A stretch of 64,000 nt of DNA from Pyronema omphalodes. Its lineage: Eukaryota > Ascomycota > Pezizomycetes > Pezizales > Pyronemataceae. Where the stretch lies: NCBI GenBank assembly GCA_024516155.1, contig JAJJXM010000009.1, forward strand, positions 372,001-436,000, in the 5' to 3' direction. A program made the position numbers and the translations under genes. Within the stretch, counting starts at the first letter, position 1; every line of letters begins with the position of its first letter. Shown piece by piece: positions 1 through 11,829 of this stretch. The notes below the pieces were generated by a model. That model was not told the origin of the DNA. It was given only the letters and a program-made list of their open reading frames with translations, and searched no databases.

Positions 1-564
1 CGGCACCGGAGTAACTGAAGGATCCACGGCTGGGCTCAATGGCATCCCACTTCATGGAATTTTCTATGGCTTGTCAACTTCATGTCACTCCAAGATATCA
101 TAAGCTACCAACCTGGAGTTAATTGGCCAAACTCGGCCTTGATGATGGCAGAATTCTGGGCGTTGGAAAGAAGGGCGGCGTCAGAGCATGTGCCGAAGTA
201 CTTCTTCCCTTTAGCAACAAATTTGGCATTGAGACCACCGGAGGGAGAGGTTGTTGGTGCAACACCTCCACCACCATTGGAGCCTGTGCTGGTTGGAGGG
301 GATCCAGGCTGGCATTGAGAATAGTAGTCATTCTGGGAACGTTAGCAAAACGATGAGAGACAGACTATTCAAGAAACAAACCAGCTTAACGCAGGAGTAA
401 CCGGAAACACAACTCTGGAAAAATCAGTATGATAACCTGCAATGGATTCGGTCTGAGCATACGGTAGATCCGGTCCAGTTAAACCCACCACATTGTCCCC
501 AGGCGCTCTGTTGAGCAGTGACAAAAGGTGCAACAAGAACGATAAGCTGGAAAAGGTACTTCAT
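1..564 (-). CDS. Secreted endo-1,4-beta-xylanase, CBM1 + GH10 (5' part only; continues beyond left edge)
   Basis: Exons read on the minus strand are 564-463, 414-382, 332-113 and 63-1, with introns of 48-50 nt and phases that close correctly. Residues 1-17 ([17 protein letters not shown]) form a signal peptide. Residues 18-52 are a fungal cellulose-binding CBM1 with WGQCGG at the start, the conserved cysteines, and NDYYSQC at its end; W22, Y48 and Y49 are the expected sugar-stacking residues. A Gly/Ser/Thr linker follows. The GH10 barrel starts near residue 78 ([17 protein letters not shown]) and shows the family block LTPENSMKWD across intron 3. The two catalytic glutamates lie outside the window and cannot be checked. 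The family hydrolyses plant xylan outside the cell; CBM1 anchors the enzyme to cellulose. The intron 2 donor (GTTTGT) is non-consensus but is needed to keep the CBM1 spacing. Confidence 0.93.
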
Positions 565-1663
565 TGTGGATACTGAATTCAGTCTGACTGGAGAGCTTTC
601 CAACTGGAATCAATCGACGAAATATATACAGATTTCCTCGGTCCTTGTTCCTCCAAGATTCCTCAGCTCATTCTTCAAATACACGCATCAGTTTAGGCTA
701 TGTTCTTTATTATACTCCTTAATAACGGTCCCACGGACGTCAATATGTAGGAAAATAAACATACCATCCTGCTATATCCAGCATCTTGGAACTGGCTAAA
801 CGTGATTCCGCCAAACCCCGGGATACAGAATCTGTTCGATGGTGAACCACAGGCTAAATCCAACGGAGACTTCGGAATCTTTGGAGTTTTTCCTTCATAA
901 TTTCTGGAATCTCTATCCTTGTGTGAAGTGGTGATTGGGGTCGCTTGATGGATACATTGTGCAACCTTCGAAAAATTCCAATTAAAGACTCACGGGAAAT
1001 CCGCAGAGGCAAAACCTAGACTCATTCACAAGTACAGTAGTGGGTTAGGCATACTGCATCAACCCGAAACCTACATTATCTACGGATCCTGCCGTATTCA
1101 AAGAAGAGTCCTTCGGGCCCACACAACGCTATATCTGGGCTAAAACGTGGCGGATAGATTAAGCTTAATTAGCGGACGGCCCGGGATTCAATGTCCTGTC
1201 GAAAAACCGGGCCGCACAGCGGGTCTCACGCGAGTTGATGTTTCCTCCAAATAGCCGAGAGCTATTTAGCCTAAGAGTTGGAAATTAGTCATGGCCCTAT
1301 GATCTACGGAATACGATGCATATCCTGGAAAGAATTGAATGCGAAGCGACGAATCATGATCAGCGATTTCCCTATGATCGTGCATAGTGGGAAACTTTCA
1401 GATTCTAAACTACTGTATGTACCTTAAGTCACCCGTTGTACCCGCAGCGCTTGATGGATTTCATAGTTGTGTGCTTAAAATAATCGACTTGCATTGTTCA
1501 GACTATCTGGAACAGGGAGACGAATATCACGAGCGGAGAGTGATTCATTATGAATCCAATTATCCATTAACATTCACGACATCTAGACGTACATAAAACC
1601 TCCATCCAGGGAAATTCAATCAAAAAAGACACCACACTCCGGCTGAAATCAAAGCTCAATATC
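565..1663. other. Intergenic region, xylanase promoter
   Basis: This stretch separates the xylanase start from the 3' end of the patatin-like gene; both are on the minus strand. Apart from the GGCTAAA cluster I see no conserved reading frame. The short frames here have no recognisable protein character. Confidence 0.6.
794..1271 (-). promoter_or_regulatory. Four GGCTAAA boxes (XlnR/Xyr1-type) upstream of the xylanase gene
   Basis: GGCTAAA lies at 794-800, 852-858 and 1138-1144 on the plus strand, and as TTTAGCC at 1265-1271. These are about 230, 290, 575 and 700 bp upstream of the xylanase start codon. GGCTAAA is the known binding core of the fungal xylanase activator XlnR/Xyr1. Chance expectation for a 7-mer on both strands in this span is well below one. 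A CreA-like CCCCGG core lies at 816-821. Binding is inferred, not shown. Confidence 0.6.
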
Positions 1664-3558
1664 CTAAACAAACCCCGCTCTCTTTGCTGGATCACCATGC
1701 AACCTCATTGCAATGGCTCTCAACTCCTCTTGATGTCTCCTTATCTCCTCGTCATGGGACACGTCATGCATTTCCGGCATCGCTGTTCGTGGTACTGCAT
1801 CAGGTTTTGGCAACGATGGAAGCTCGCGGCTTATGTAGTACTGTTGTTGCGACCGCACATAAGCATATGTTCTATCATCTTCCGGAGCAGAGCTCACCTT
1901 CGCACTCGAAGCCCTTGACGACCTGGAATTTTGCCGCGGTGACGGCATCGACTGATACCCCTGATCACTTGGTGGCCTCCATCCATTGGGATTGAACTCG
2001 CTTAGTGGCCTTGATATTGAGGAATCTCTATCGCTTTGTGAGCGTGGCGACTGCGGTAGCGAAAAGTTTGCCTCGCTTCCGGCTCGTCCAATATACTCGT
2101 TTATCCGAGACACATTATCGCTTCCACCTTGGGACCCATCATAGATGCTCTGTTCGCAGGATTTCTGTGCAAGATGGTGCAGTGCGGCAAGCTTCTCAGC
2201 AGCGGTTTGGTTGAGAGAGTGGATATCATGTCTCGACAAATACTTCCGGGTGCTTGTCGAAATTTCCGCAAAGCGCCGCCACTCGTTGATACCATAGTCA
2301 CCGACCTCACGCTCAACATTCAGTCTGATATAGTTTTCTCGCGCCACACCAGTCTTCTCAATGTTTGCCAGCAGCTCTTGATGGATTTCTTCGCATCGCA
2401 TCATCTTTGCCTCATGCTTTTGCTTGGCGTCGGCGAATTTACCGAGGAACGATGACTGCAGGAGCGATTTTGAAGTTGAAGTCGGACTAGTCAGTGCCGA
2501 GTCTCCGGTGGACGCTTTCATTCCGGTACCGATGGAGATCAGCACACCAATTTCTCGTCCAGGCCATTCGTGGACAAGCGCTTCCTCTAGGAGATGCATC
2601 ACCGGTGAGTACGGCCCGGGGCCCTCGTCGATGAAGATTTCATGACCAATTTGTATCGGCTTAAAGGCGGGATGGTGCGCCGCTGTTGCGCGCCCGGCTT
2701 GCCAAACCGTGCATTTTGGACTTGGTGAGGATGAGTGTGCAGATTCGTATGTCCGGAGAAAAGCAACTGGAGTATCGACATCTGAACCTTTGTATGTTGC
2801 CGTGACGAAAACTTTACAACGATCTGGCCGTGTGTCTAAGAGCAGTGCTTCGCCGTCTCCTGGTGTATCCGATTTTGCCATCGATCCAGACATTGTTGAG
2901 CCATCTGTGCTGCTCGAATAGCCAGTATTGCTTCGGAATGGTTGTGACGATGATGAAGGTGTTTTCGGGAGTGCATTACAAGAAGCTTCTCCGTCCAGCG
3001 GATCTCGTCCTATGTGTTCAGCCACCAGGGCCTTCAAAGATTCTTCCAGCCTCGAAGCTTTAAACAATGTCTTTTTATATGGTAACCCGCCTATCGTTTT
3101 GTCGCTTTCGAAGACAGCTTTGGAAACACTCGTATAGATTTCTTTCGTTGTTTCGATATCCAGCCTTAACCTGCCGAGGAGGATTGCTAATATACTGTTC
3201 ATTTCATAATCAGTATCATTGGATGAAACAAAATACGAGATCAATAGCTACCCGCCAACTCCACTACCCGCAATTAGATCGAAATGGTCGCATGGCTTTG
3301 GCAATTCTTCTGGTCGTGGTGCGCGTCCCTCTATTTCCACGAAAAGATTGAGCATCAATTCCTGGATGAGCAGCAACGTGCTGAACCCGCGGACTCCGCC
3401 GCCATCTATCATCAATTATTAGCGGCGCATTATTTCAAGCGCAAGCTGTTCAACGCACCCAGTGAAAGCAATCGCAGTGGCCGTTGATCTTGATCTCGTG
3501 AGCGTCTAGTTCCGTCGGTGCGAATTGAATATGCCGCTGCCTTACAAAACCCATCCAT
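1664..3558 (-). CDS. Patatin-like phospholipase domain protein, probable pseudoenzyme
   Basis: Exons 3558-3459, 3405-3252 and 3194-1664 give 594 residues; introns of 53 and 57 nt have clear branch sites. The oxyanion motif DGGGVRG is at residues 34-40. The nucleophile elbow reads FDLIAGSGVGG: at the GxSxG position residue 82 is Gly (codon 3260-3262), so the catalytic serine is absent. The second catalytic motif, usually DG[GA], reads FIDEGPG with Asp274 kept. LLGRLRLDIE after the elbow and GVLISIGTGMKAS further on are typical of fungal patatin-like proteins. A Ser-rich insert (about 165-200) and a long Ser/Arg/Pro-rich tail follow. Patatins normally hydrolyse acyl esters of membrane lipids; this one is unlikely to do so by the standard dyad. 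It could be regulatory or a degenerate allele, although the frame is intact. Confidence 0.88.
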
Positions 3559-6476
3559 ATCGTGTATTTTTTTGTTGCTTTGAATGAATGAAGAGAAAGA
3601 AATTGAGTTGCGCGATGGGGTGAGAGTGATATAATCTTTAGAGCAGAGCAGTACTTTGTATAGCGCCCAGTTTACCCACCATCATCACAACCCCTGCGAC
3701 AGCCCCGCACCATAGTTCCGGCGAGCCTTCTTCGCCACACTCAGCGAGCACTTTTCTGCAGCGCCGAGGATTGAAATTGATACCGATGGCGCGGCGAATT
3801 GGAAGGAACGGAAAGAATTGAAATCTTATATCTATCCCCATCTAAGCAAATCTGGTGAAATAGAGTTGGTGTCAGGAAACAATCAAGTATTCAGGAAATT
3901 TCAGCTTAATCACCTCTTCCTTGTTCAGAAAAACAAAAAAGCTTCCAAAGAAATTCGAGCTCCGGCTCCGGCCGCTAGTACTGGCGGACAAGACCAATTC
4001 CTGCATCACCACCGCCGTTTCATCTTTAAGGCATGTTTGTCGGCTGTCTTGAAGGGGTGAAGGGAAATTCAGCTCGATGACACGAAAGCAATCCTTCAGC
4101 TTGATGCCGCATCAGGTAAGGCAGCGGATGCAATCTTTCAGATTCATGTCCCATCAAGTAAGGCCGCGGATGCAATATGTCGCATCAGGTAAGCCCTAGA
4201 TACAAACCCTCCCATTCCCTGTTAAGTTTAGATAACCCCATCTCATCTCCACCCCCAAGACTGGCGGGTTGAAAAGCAATCATCAACCTCATCCCATCCT
4301 ATCGTCAAGCCTTCTTTTAAGAAAACTTATCCCGACGACCCATAGAACCGGTTACATGGACCCGAGCGATTTTTTCTCTGCAGGGCGCCGTACGTATGTA
4401 TGTATGTAAGTAGGCGAAGAGTCAAAGACGGAAAATCCTCGGTCTCACCGACAGTTTCTTTTTACTATCCTCGTCAACTCGAAACTGCATCGAGAAAAAA
4501 AAAATTGGAGTTTCATAACAAACTCCTGAAAGATAGTTCAAGGCAAAGTATAAGCAGACCATGTCATGACTCCATGAAAATGGAATCCCCATACAGTACA
4601 CACATGCATACAGGAGGGCGGTGAGAAATACTTGAGGTCAAAAAGGGAACACACGGAAACTAATATCGGCTAAAAAATGGCTAGAAAGCCGATTGGCCGA
4701 GAATAGCTAAAACTCGGAATCGCAATCGCATGGAAGGAAAACAGGGATTAGAGAAGCTGTTACTAGTTAGTCTGTGAGTGAGATGAGGTGACCTTATATT
4801 TACGTACGTAAATATCGAGGTAAAACACTAGATGTGGGTTGTGGGGATGGAAGATACGAAAAGCTTGTGTACATAGTCGACTGTAGTAGTACAAATGCCT
4901 AGAGTTTATTATTGGGCTTATGTTGATAAACGAATGAACCGCGGTACTGATTTGCAGTTTGATTAAATACATATGTAGAACCGAGATCTTCGGATCGTGA
5001 AGATCCGTTTGATTTTTGGCTTGGTATCTTATGATAGGCTTGGGATAAGCAAGGCAAATCACTATATGCCATTTAATATCAATCACTATATGAAAGATGG
5101 TAGAATAAAAAATTAAAAATACAAAAAAAAGGGGAGGAGCTCCAACCCACCGCTCAGCTGAATCTAACATATTATGGAGTTCTCCTTTTTTGTCTACCGT
5201 TGTTTCTCGGAACTTACGGATCGGCGGCGAGACTCCGTCACCGGTGATAAAAGCACAAATACGTTAGAGCTTCGGTTCTAGCCGTTCATGTTGACACGTT
5301 GGGGATGTGGATGTGCTTTAAGGATTTTCAACCCCACCGAAATGTGGAGATGTATATGTATGCAGATTACTTCATCATTGATCGACATGAATGGGGTATT
5401 TGACCGGGTTTATGTCAGCGACGGTTATCGGCTCGTGAGTATGATACGCGCAAGCTCGGCACTAGTGTGCACTGGCTTGTTCTTGATTTATCAGGAAATC
5501 TACGTAAACAGAGCCTCATTACTCCCTCATATACTGACAGTTACTATTATATATATCAGAATGGCCATATACAGTTCTCCTGGCTCAATTTTCTCCCCGC
5601 GATTTCTCTCTTAGGAGTTCACCAGTTGTAATCACAAAAACACTCTCTCTGCCAGCACTGAGAGCATCTTAATAGGTATGCACAGAGACTTCATGTAAAG
5701 TCTGGGCCAAAACACGCATGAAAACCTTTACTACATGACACCCGCAGATAACTTTTGATTGAGCTGTCATCTTTTTCCAATAACTTTACGTATTGATGCT
5801 GTACATAATCGACGGTGATGATGGGTATTTGGCGTTAAATAAAGTATCATTATATTATGACAGGGAAATTATAACGCAGCGCGGGTATCTGACGCGAACT
5901 AATCACACAGGGCTGAATTAACCGCTAGGTTGTGGAAATCTTGGTGTATGTACGTACAGGACGTACCTGCAGAAGCGATGGCGATCATTGCACAAGTTGC
6001 CACCACACCTGGTGTGGGGTTTGAAGATGGATCATGACGAGGGAATTATTAAGGAAATGTCGTGAAATAGCATGCTTTTGATGTACGTATAGATTGAAAC
6101 TCAATACTGGAAAAGAGAAACTTGCATTGGCCTTAAAAGAATTGAAGAAGAAGTTTTTTCTTCTTTTTTTTTTTTGCTTTTCTTTGGATCGAATTCTTAT
6201 TCTGCGATTATCACTGGATTTTTGGAGAAATGTTGTATATAGGAAGGATTTTACGCAGAAACAATGAATAAAATCGGGTCAACAGGTTAAATATTTTATT
6301 TGTTAATCCAGTAGGCATAAAACCTAGTACAAAAAAGTAATAAACATGAATGAAAAAAACAGCGGGTAACGGAAACCAATATGAACAGCGTCTCCAGAAG
6401 CCTCTTTAAATGAATGTTGTTGACAAAAAAAACCCGCGTCGATAGTAAAGGTCCAAATGTATTAGGACTCGAGTCG
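3559..6476. other. Intergenic region with one tandem repeat
   Basis: No supported gene. A 135-codon minus frame at 4763-5170 and other short frames lack conserved motifs and have odd composition. The only structure I can point to is the 42-bp tandem repeat at 4088-4193. Confidence 0.5.
4088..4193 (+). repeat. 42-bp tandem repeat, about 2.5 copies
   Basis: Two full units (4088-4129 and 4130-4171) begin GCAATC.TTCAG and end AAGGC.GCGGAT. A third, shortened unit starts at 4172 and keeps GCAAT and GCATCAGGTAAG. The units differ at several positions, so the array is not recent. Confidence 0.75.
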
Positions 6477-6878
6477 TCAGTGGTTTTTTTTCTTTTTGAC
6501 TTTTTTTTCCTCCGGCTTATATATTATAAATAGCTTCGACATCGTAAGGGGACCTTTGCAATCTGGGCATTTCCGTAGGGTATCGGATTCCGAAGTGAAC
6601 GTGATAACATGACCACAAGAAGGTGATGTACAAGTGCGCGAAGCTTCCACAGTATATAAGGCGAGCTGGCCACCAAAGCAACGAATGATATGTGGAATGA
6701 CCTGCTTCAATTTATTTTCTTTTGATGTAAGAGGGGTTGTCAGAGGAACTATCAATTGACAACAGCCTCCACACATCACCTCTGTTTTTTGCAGCTTGGT
6801 AGTCTCAAGCATACCCTGCAAAAATCTGTAGAGGGCTCGAAAGGTGTAGGAAATGTATTGCTGTGTAGTGTCGCTCAT
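6477..6878 (-). CDS. Small Cys-rich protein with two CxxC-type pairs, function unknown
   Basis: A single-exon frame of 133 residues. I do not recognise a named family. Cysteines fall in a metal-binding-like pattern: C36GGC39, C83 and C88 with H90 (CTSPSCGH), then C104PDC107, followed by a Lys-rich tail (KKVKKKKNH). The last two pairs read like a zinc ribbon or treble-clef half. The frame is isolated, with non-coding DNA on both sides and the NLR about 1.1 kb away. It could be a real short gene or a chance frame; the paired CxxC motifs favour real. Confidence 0.5.
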   Translation of the reverse strand: MSDTTQQYISYTFRALYRFLQGMLETTKLQKTEVMCGGCCQLIVPLTTPLTSKENKLKQVIPHIIRCFGGQLALYTVEASRTCTSPSCGHVITFTSESDTLRKCPDCKGPLTMSKLFIIYKPEEKKVKKKKNH

Positions 6879-8008
6879 TATTGTTTGTTTGTGATGGTGG
6901 CAAACATTCTAAACGATAGGAGTTATTGTAGAGGGTTAAAAATACGCTCAATTATCAGTCTGGTAGAAAAAGAGCGAGATTTTGTGCAAGTTGTTTGGTT
7001 TGCCAGAGTCGGTTTGATAGTAGGAGACAATGACATTAGTGGTAAACATATATAACAAACCCAAAGCGGATAGGAGAAAGCCTGACGAGGCCATCCTTCT
7101 ATTCAATTGCAATCAGATTGGAAGGACGACCATATTGAAAGCTTCGGGTGAATCTGTTGATCAATATAGTGGTACAAAGGACGAGTGTTTTGTGTCACTT
7201 CTCAACTTGAACAGGCAGAATGTCATGAGAGGATGAATCAGAATACAGTAAATCACAGGATCCTGCCGGTAAATGCTACTCCCATGCATATAGACTTATT
7301 ATATATTGAATAGTTGAAATTCTATAGTTGCAAATGACCCATAGATATGGTCAAATAGCTTGTGAAAGGCTGATTTTTATATATTTCAAGTGCTTGTGGT
7401 GGTTTGCTTGTTAGTGTGTCACCGAGCGTCAAAATTGAATACTTAGTAAACTTTTTTTTGAATTTCTGCATAGCTATCTCCTTCTATCACAACATTCAAT
7501 GGCACATTCATGAATATTGAATGGACGGTTCCACCATGGGCTAACAAGGCACAGCGATTCCTTTTGTCACGGTAAATTCATGTTATATTTACCTGGTATG
7601 GATGCTTGGATCTGACCCTCATCTTAATACTAACCAGCTCAGGCTAGCAAATTATCGGACCTATATCTATCCTTACCGTTGAAATGTCCCGGTACTGTCG
7701 TCTTCAGGACAACCCTGCTGGATAGTTCAGGACACAGGACAGCTCTTGCACAGCATGCTTTGAGTACTACAGTTTCATTCACAGTACGACCCATTTATTA
7801 ATTAATCACACTGTCTGGGTCTATTTTTCATTAATAGCAACTGTATTTTAGGATATATCTATAATCAATAATGAACAACCAGAGTTTTGAGGAGAAAAAA
7901 TTCTATACATATTGATTTTGAATTTTTATTCCGGTTATGATATTATCATTATTATTACACATCCCGTAGTATTATACAATAAACTAATCCATTTGATTAT
8001 TCCCTTAT
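6879..8008. other. AT-rich intergenic region, no gene seen
   Basis: Only short frames without protein-like composition are present. This stretch includes the 3' flank of the NLR gene. Confidence 0.5.
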
Positions 8009-11000
8009 TTACAGGCCGTATAAATGAACCTCCAGTTCCTCCAACACAATCGAACAACCCTCTATAAATACTCCGCATATATCTATGACGTCGCTATCAC
8101 TAATCTCCTCCAACCATTCCTTCACTCCTGGGGTTTGATCGCGGATATCCCACGTGACCGAATGATACTGAACCAAATCGAGACTATTTGCGTTTAGTTG
8201 AACGGATCGAGTTGCACTTTGGTTGTCGGTATTTTTTCTCCTAACACTCGCTTCGAACCACGACCGTTTCCAAATATACCTATGGTGGCTACAGCTTGGG
8301 TTATATTGTTCTAGAAATTCCATCAGTGTTGATTTTTGAAAGGATGATCTTTGTTTCCAACTCACCCCACTTTTCTTTCGAGCGAAGTCTAAACTCTATC
8401 CTTTGCAATGATCGAAAAGGAGAGACAATAGATAAGTAGCAGGAACTTCGCCCATGAAATCTCTCAGTCGTCTCAGACTCGTTCCAGGATATAACTTGTT
8501 TTAGCCAAGCGCTGGGTATGTTCTTATCGCTCTTACGCGTGGTAGGAAAGTCTTTGATTCTTTCCAAAAGTCGTTTATTTGGCGCGGAATCGTATTTCTG
8601 TCTTCGGGGTAATTTTGGCTTGTAATGAGCAACTGCTTCAATATCCGAGCCAATCAAATCAGGTGGTAAACTTGCATCATTCTGCAATAGATAATCAACT
8701 ATCGGCGCAGAGTAAATGCTGGTCGCAATATGAAGTGGGGTTCTGCCGGCGTTCGTTTTGCAATCAATATCCGCGCCAAACGATATTAGAACTTTTACCG
8801 CTTCGAGGTTATTGCACATTACTGCGTAATGAATAGGTGCAGTTCCGTCTTCGCTACGGGTATTGATATCTACTCCCTTATCGATGTATACTGATAGAAA
8901 ATCGGGGTCGCATATAGCTACTTTGTGTATGGGGTATTGTTTTGAATAAAACTGCTCGGCAGGTACAAGAAAGCTTTGAGGAGGTGCATGCAGTTTTAGT
9001 AAAGCATCGAAATGGCTGTCTATAGCTTGTCCGGCCTCTGGTATAAATGGAAACTCTGGACACGCCATAGTTTTGAGGTTGGCCCCTTTTTCGATTAAGC
9101 ATCGATGTACGTCTTTCCGTCCAGTAGTAAGAGCAATCCAGATTGGAGGTCCTAATCCTCGGATGTCTGCGTCGATTAATTCGGGTCTTTTGTCAAATAT
9201 GCATTTGAAAAGCCACTCTGGGCCAACATTGCGACGGAATAGTTGATAGAAGATTGCATTTGACAGCATACTATGCGTTTCGTGTGCTTTATTATAGGAC
9301 AATCGGCTGATTTCCCATATGGACTTATTGGTCGGGTCCTCTGTCCACCATATCGCCAAAACTTGCTCGTAGCTGTGGAGATGTTCAGGCGAATCAAAGA
9401 TAAACTTATCAACCAACTCAAATAAACCCTGGTCGACTGGATACATTTCCTGGGTAATCCGACGAAGGTGATAGAGCCAGTAAAAAGCGCAGTATTTGTA
9501 GAATTTATGGTTTTCGAGGCGCTCGTTGATTTCTACTTCGGAGAGGCACGGAGTTTTGAAGTTCTCAAGCGTGAGATAACGCAAAGTCAACTTGGACATT
9601 CTATTTTCTGAATACTGAAGGGAATATTTCGAGAATTTTGGATGCTTGATGAGATATTCGGATTCAAAGTATTCCTGTATGAATTCATTAGCGTAAATGA
9701 ATGCGTAGAGCCTAACGATTTCTGTAGATTCACCCTAACGGTATAATGAGAAAATATCACCCCCTGTGTCGATCCCATATCAGGGCCATCTTCAAACGTG
9801 CTGCTTGGTTGCATACATATTAAACCCCGACAGATCTCCAATATGTCCTTAGGATCTCCAAAGCTGTAATCTGGGTCAAGTTTGTTCTCATTTTTGATTA
9901 TAGAGATTGCTTCATTCATCATTTCCAAATCAATGGGACCCCAAGAGTGCATGGTAATAAGAATGACGTCACGTATTAAATCAGCGTATGGCTCAACATC
10001 TATATATTCAAGAATCCGATCGTAAGTTTCAAATAGCGTATGCGGGACATATTCCAGTGTTTCTCTGATAGCAGCCACCGTACGGTGTCTGTGGAGTAGA
10101 TCTAGTTGACAGTCCAACCAGCGGAACCTACAATACTATCGTTATTTACTAACTGTATATAGAAATAGCTGAAAACTTACGTGTTTCTTCCAGAGCATTC
10201 TATCAATCTTTCAGTAATCTCATCTTGAATCTGTAAGACTGCCCCACTCCAGATCGTTGGGTCCTCAAATTTTGCGTCAATATGTTTGCGCATATCTTCC
10301 TTAAGATTAACTCCTTCTTCGCTCAGTGATATGAAATTGAAGTCTCGGAATGATTCTTTGATATCTTCCTCTTCACGGCTGAATATTATGATTCTCAGAC
10401 GGCTGCGCCTCGTGACAGATGTAATTATGTCCAAAAGTCTTTTCCGCCTTTCCAGTGGATATTCGTCCAATCCATCGAGCAAAATAGTTGGGGGTTGCTT
10501 GTGAAGTTCCAAGACAGTATATAACAAGTCTTCAAGGCGTTGCAATGCTACTGGTGGGCCGTGATATTTCATCACTTTTTCCGATTCGAGGGCGGCTATC
10601 GACGGATGCTCCATTATATCAGGCCCGTAGCTGTGCAAAAGTTGTGCTAAAATTGTTCTTAGAAATATAGCTGGGTCCTTGGTTTCCTCGCGGTTATATT
10701 GGAAGTAGAAATACGCAAAAATCTCGTCCCACCCATTTTCGAAACTATCAATAACCAAGGATCTGCATAATTATCTTGTTAGTTGAAGTCTAAAGTGAAG
10801 AATAAGATTTTATTACGCAAGAATTGTCTTCCCACACCCAGCAATTCCATGAACCCAAAGTGCTGATGTACTTGATTCTCTCCATTCCCTGTATTTGGCG
10901 TGATCGAACAGCCATTTTCCAGTTCCAGCTTGGTGCTTTTCGAGAGATTCTTCCTGCTTAATGCTGTATTGTGCTGGTGCAAGCCATCGAATAAGTTTAT

Positions 11001-11829
11001 CGAGCCTTTTTTCTAGACAACTGTTAGAATCTCCCATAATATACTGTACTTACTATAATATTCCCGAGAGAATACCGAGAAAAGCACACGGTCATGCTCT
11101 GTTGACGTCATACAAATGCGGTTCTTGCATGCTATTCATGACATTTACGAGAGCAAGGAATAACGAAGCCGGAATACATACTTTTTGTTGCAATGTCTTC
11201 TTCCTCTCTTCTCTTGGAGTTATCCTCTCGGAGTTCAGTGACGACAACTTTCACATCCTCCGTCTTTTCATCTAACCTGTCGATTTTGGAATCTACCCTC
11301 TCAACCATTATTTTTGTGGCCAGCGCCTCGTCCCTATAGTACGATTGTCAGCCTATGATTAAATTTATTTCAATGGTCCCGGTATTCACAGTGTACGTGC
11401 GCCTAGCTGTATTACAAACGATTGCTGATGCCCCTGTAACTTTTTGAGAGTTTCATCCATCTCCTTTTCATTAAAAGGCCATTTTAATGCCAGCTTTATC
11501 CTTCCCAGAAGTGGTAATTTGACGGTTCTTTTCTCTGGCAGTTTTTTCAGTATTTCAAGAAGCGTGCGCTTGCACGCCTCCATTGCGTTCATGGAAGAGT
11601 CTTCGTTCAGTGGTCGATTATCGGTTCGTAAGCGTGCCTTTTCAACTCTCTTGACAACATCCTCGAGTTTCTCTAGTGCATGAAGGAAAAGCATCACCTC
11701 TTCTCCGAAAGCTTGTGCAACCTTTCTACGTCGTCTGATAGATTGGACATATTTATAAATCATTTCTGATAGTACGACGGTTTGGTTAATTACGGCGATG
11801 AAGTTCGCGGCTATTCCGACTCCATCCAT
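8009..11829 (-). CDS. NLR/STAND receptor: PigL_N-like + NACHT + ankyrin repeats
   Basis: Seven exons on the minus strand: 11829-11390, 11333-11182, 11012-10817, 10762-10181, 10127-9734, 9674-8366 and 8310-8009. They close in frame to 1124 residues. Residues 1-147 (start MDGVGIAANFIAVINQT) resemble the fungal NLR N-terminal helical domain called PigL_N. A charged coiled stretch (148-200) follows. NACHT begins with RLDKLIRWLAP and has Walker A GIAGCGKT (about 253-260) and Walker B ILLDGLDEY (about 356-364). Ankyrin repeats lie at about 758-926 (for example DGTAPIHYAVMCNNLEAVKV). Fungal NLRs of this type are regarded as non-self or allorecognition sensors; the ligand here is unknown. The intron between exons 2 and 3 (169 nt) is longer than the others and could hide a small exon. 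Codon use is plain, with no highly-expressed bias. Confidence 0.88.

Noticed and set aside
4763..5170. 135-codon minus-strand frame
   Set aside because: Random, aromatic-rich AT-driven composition, no motif, and no splice extension that makes sense.
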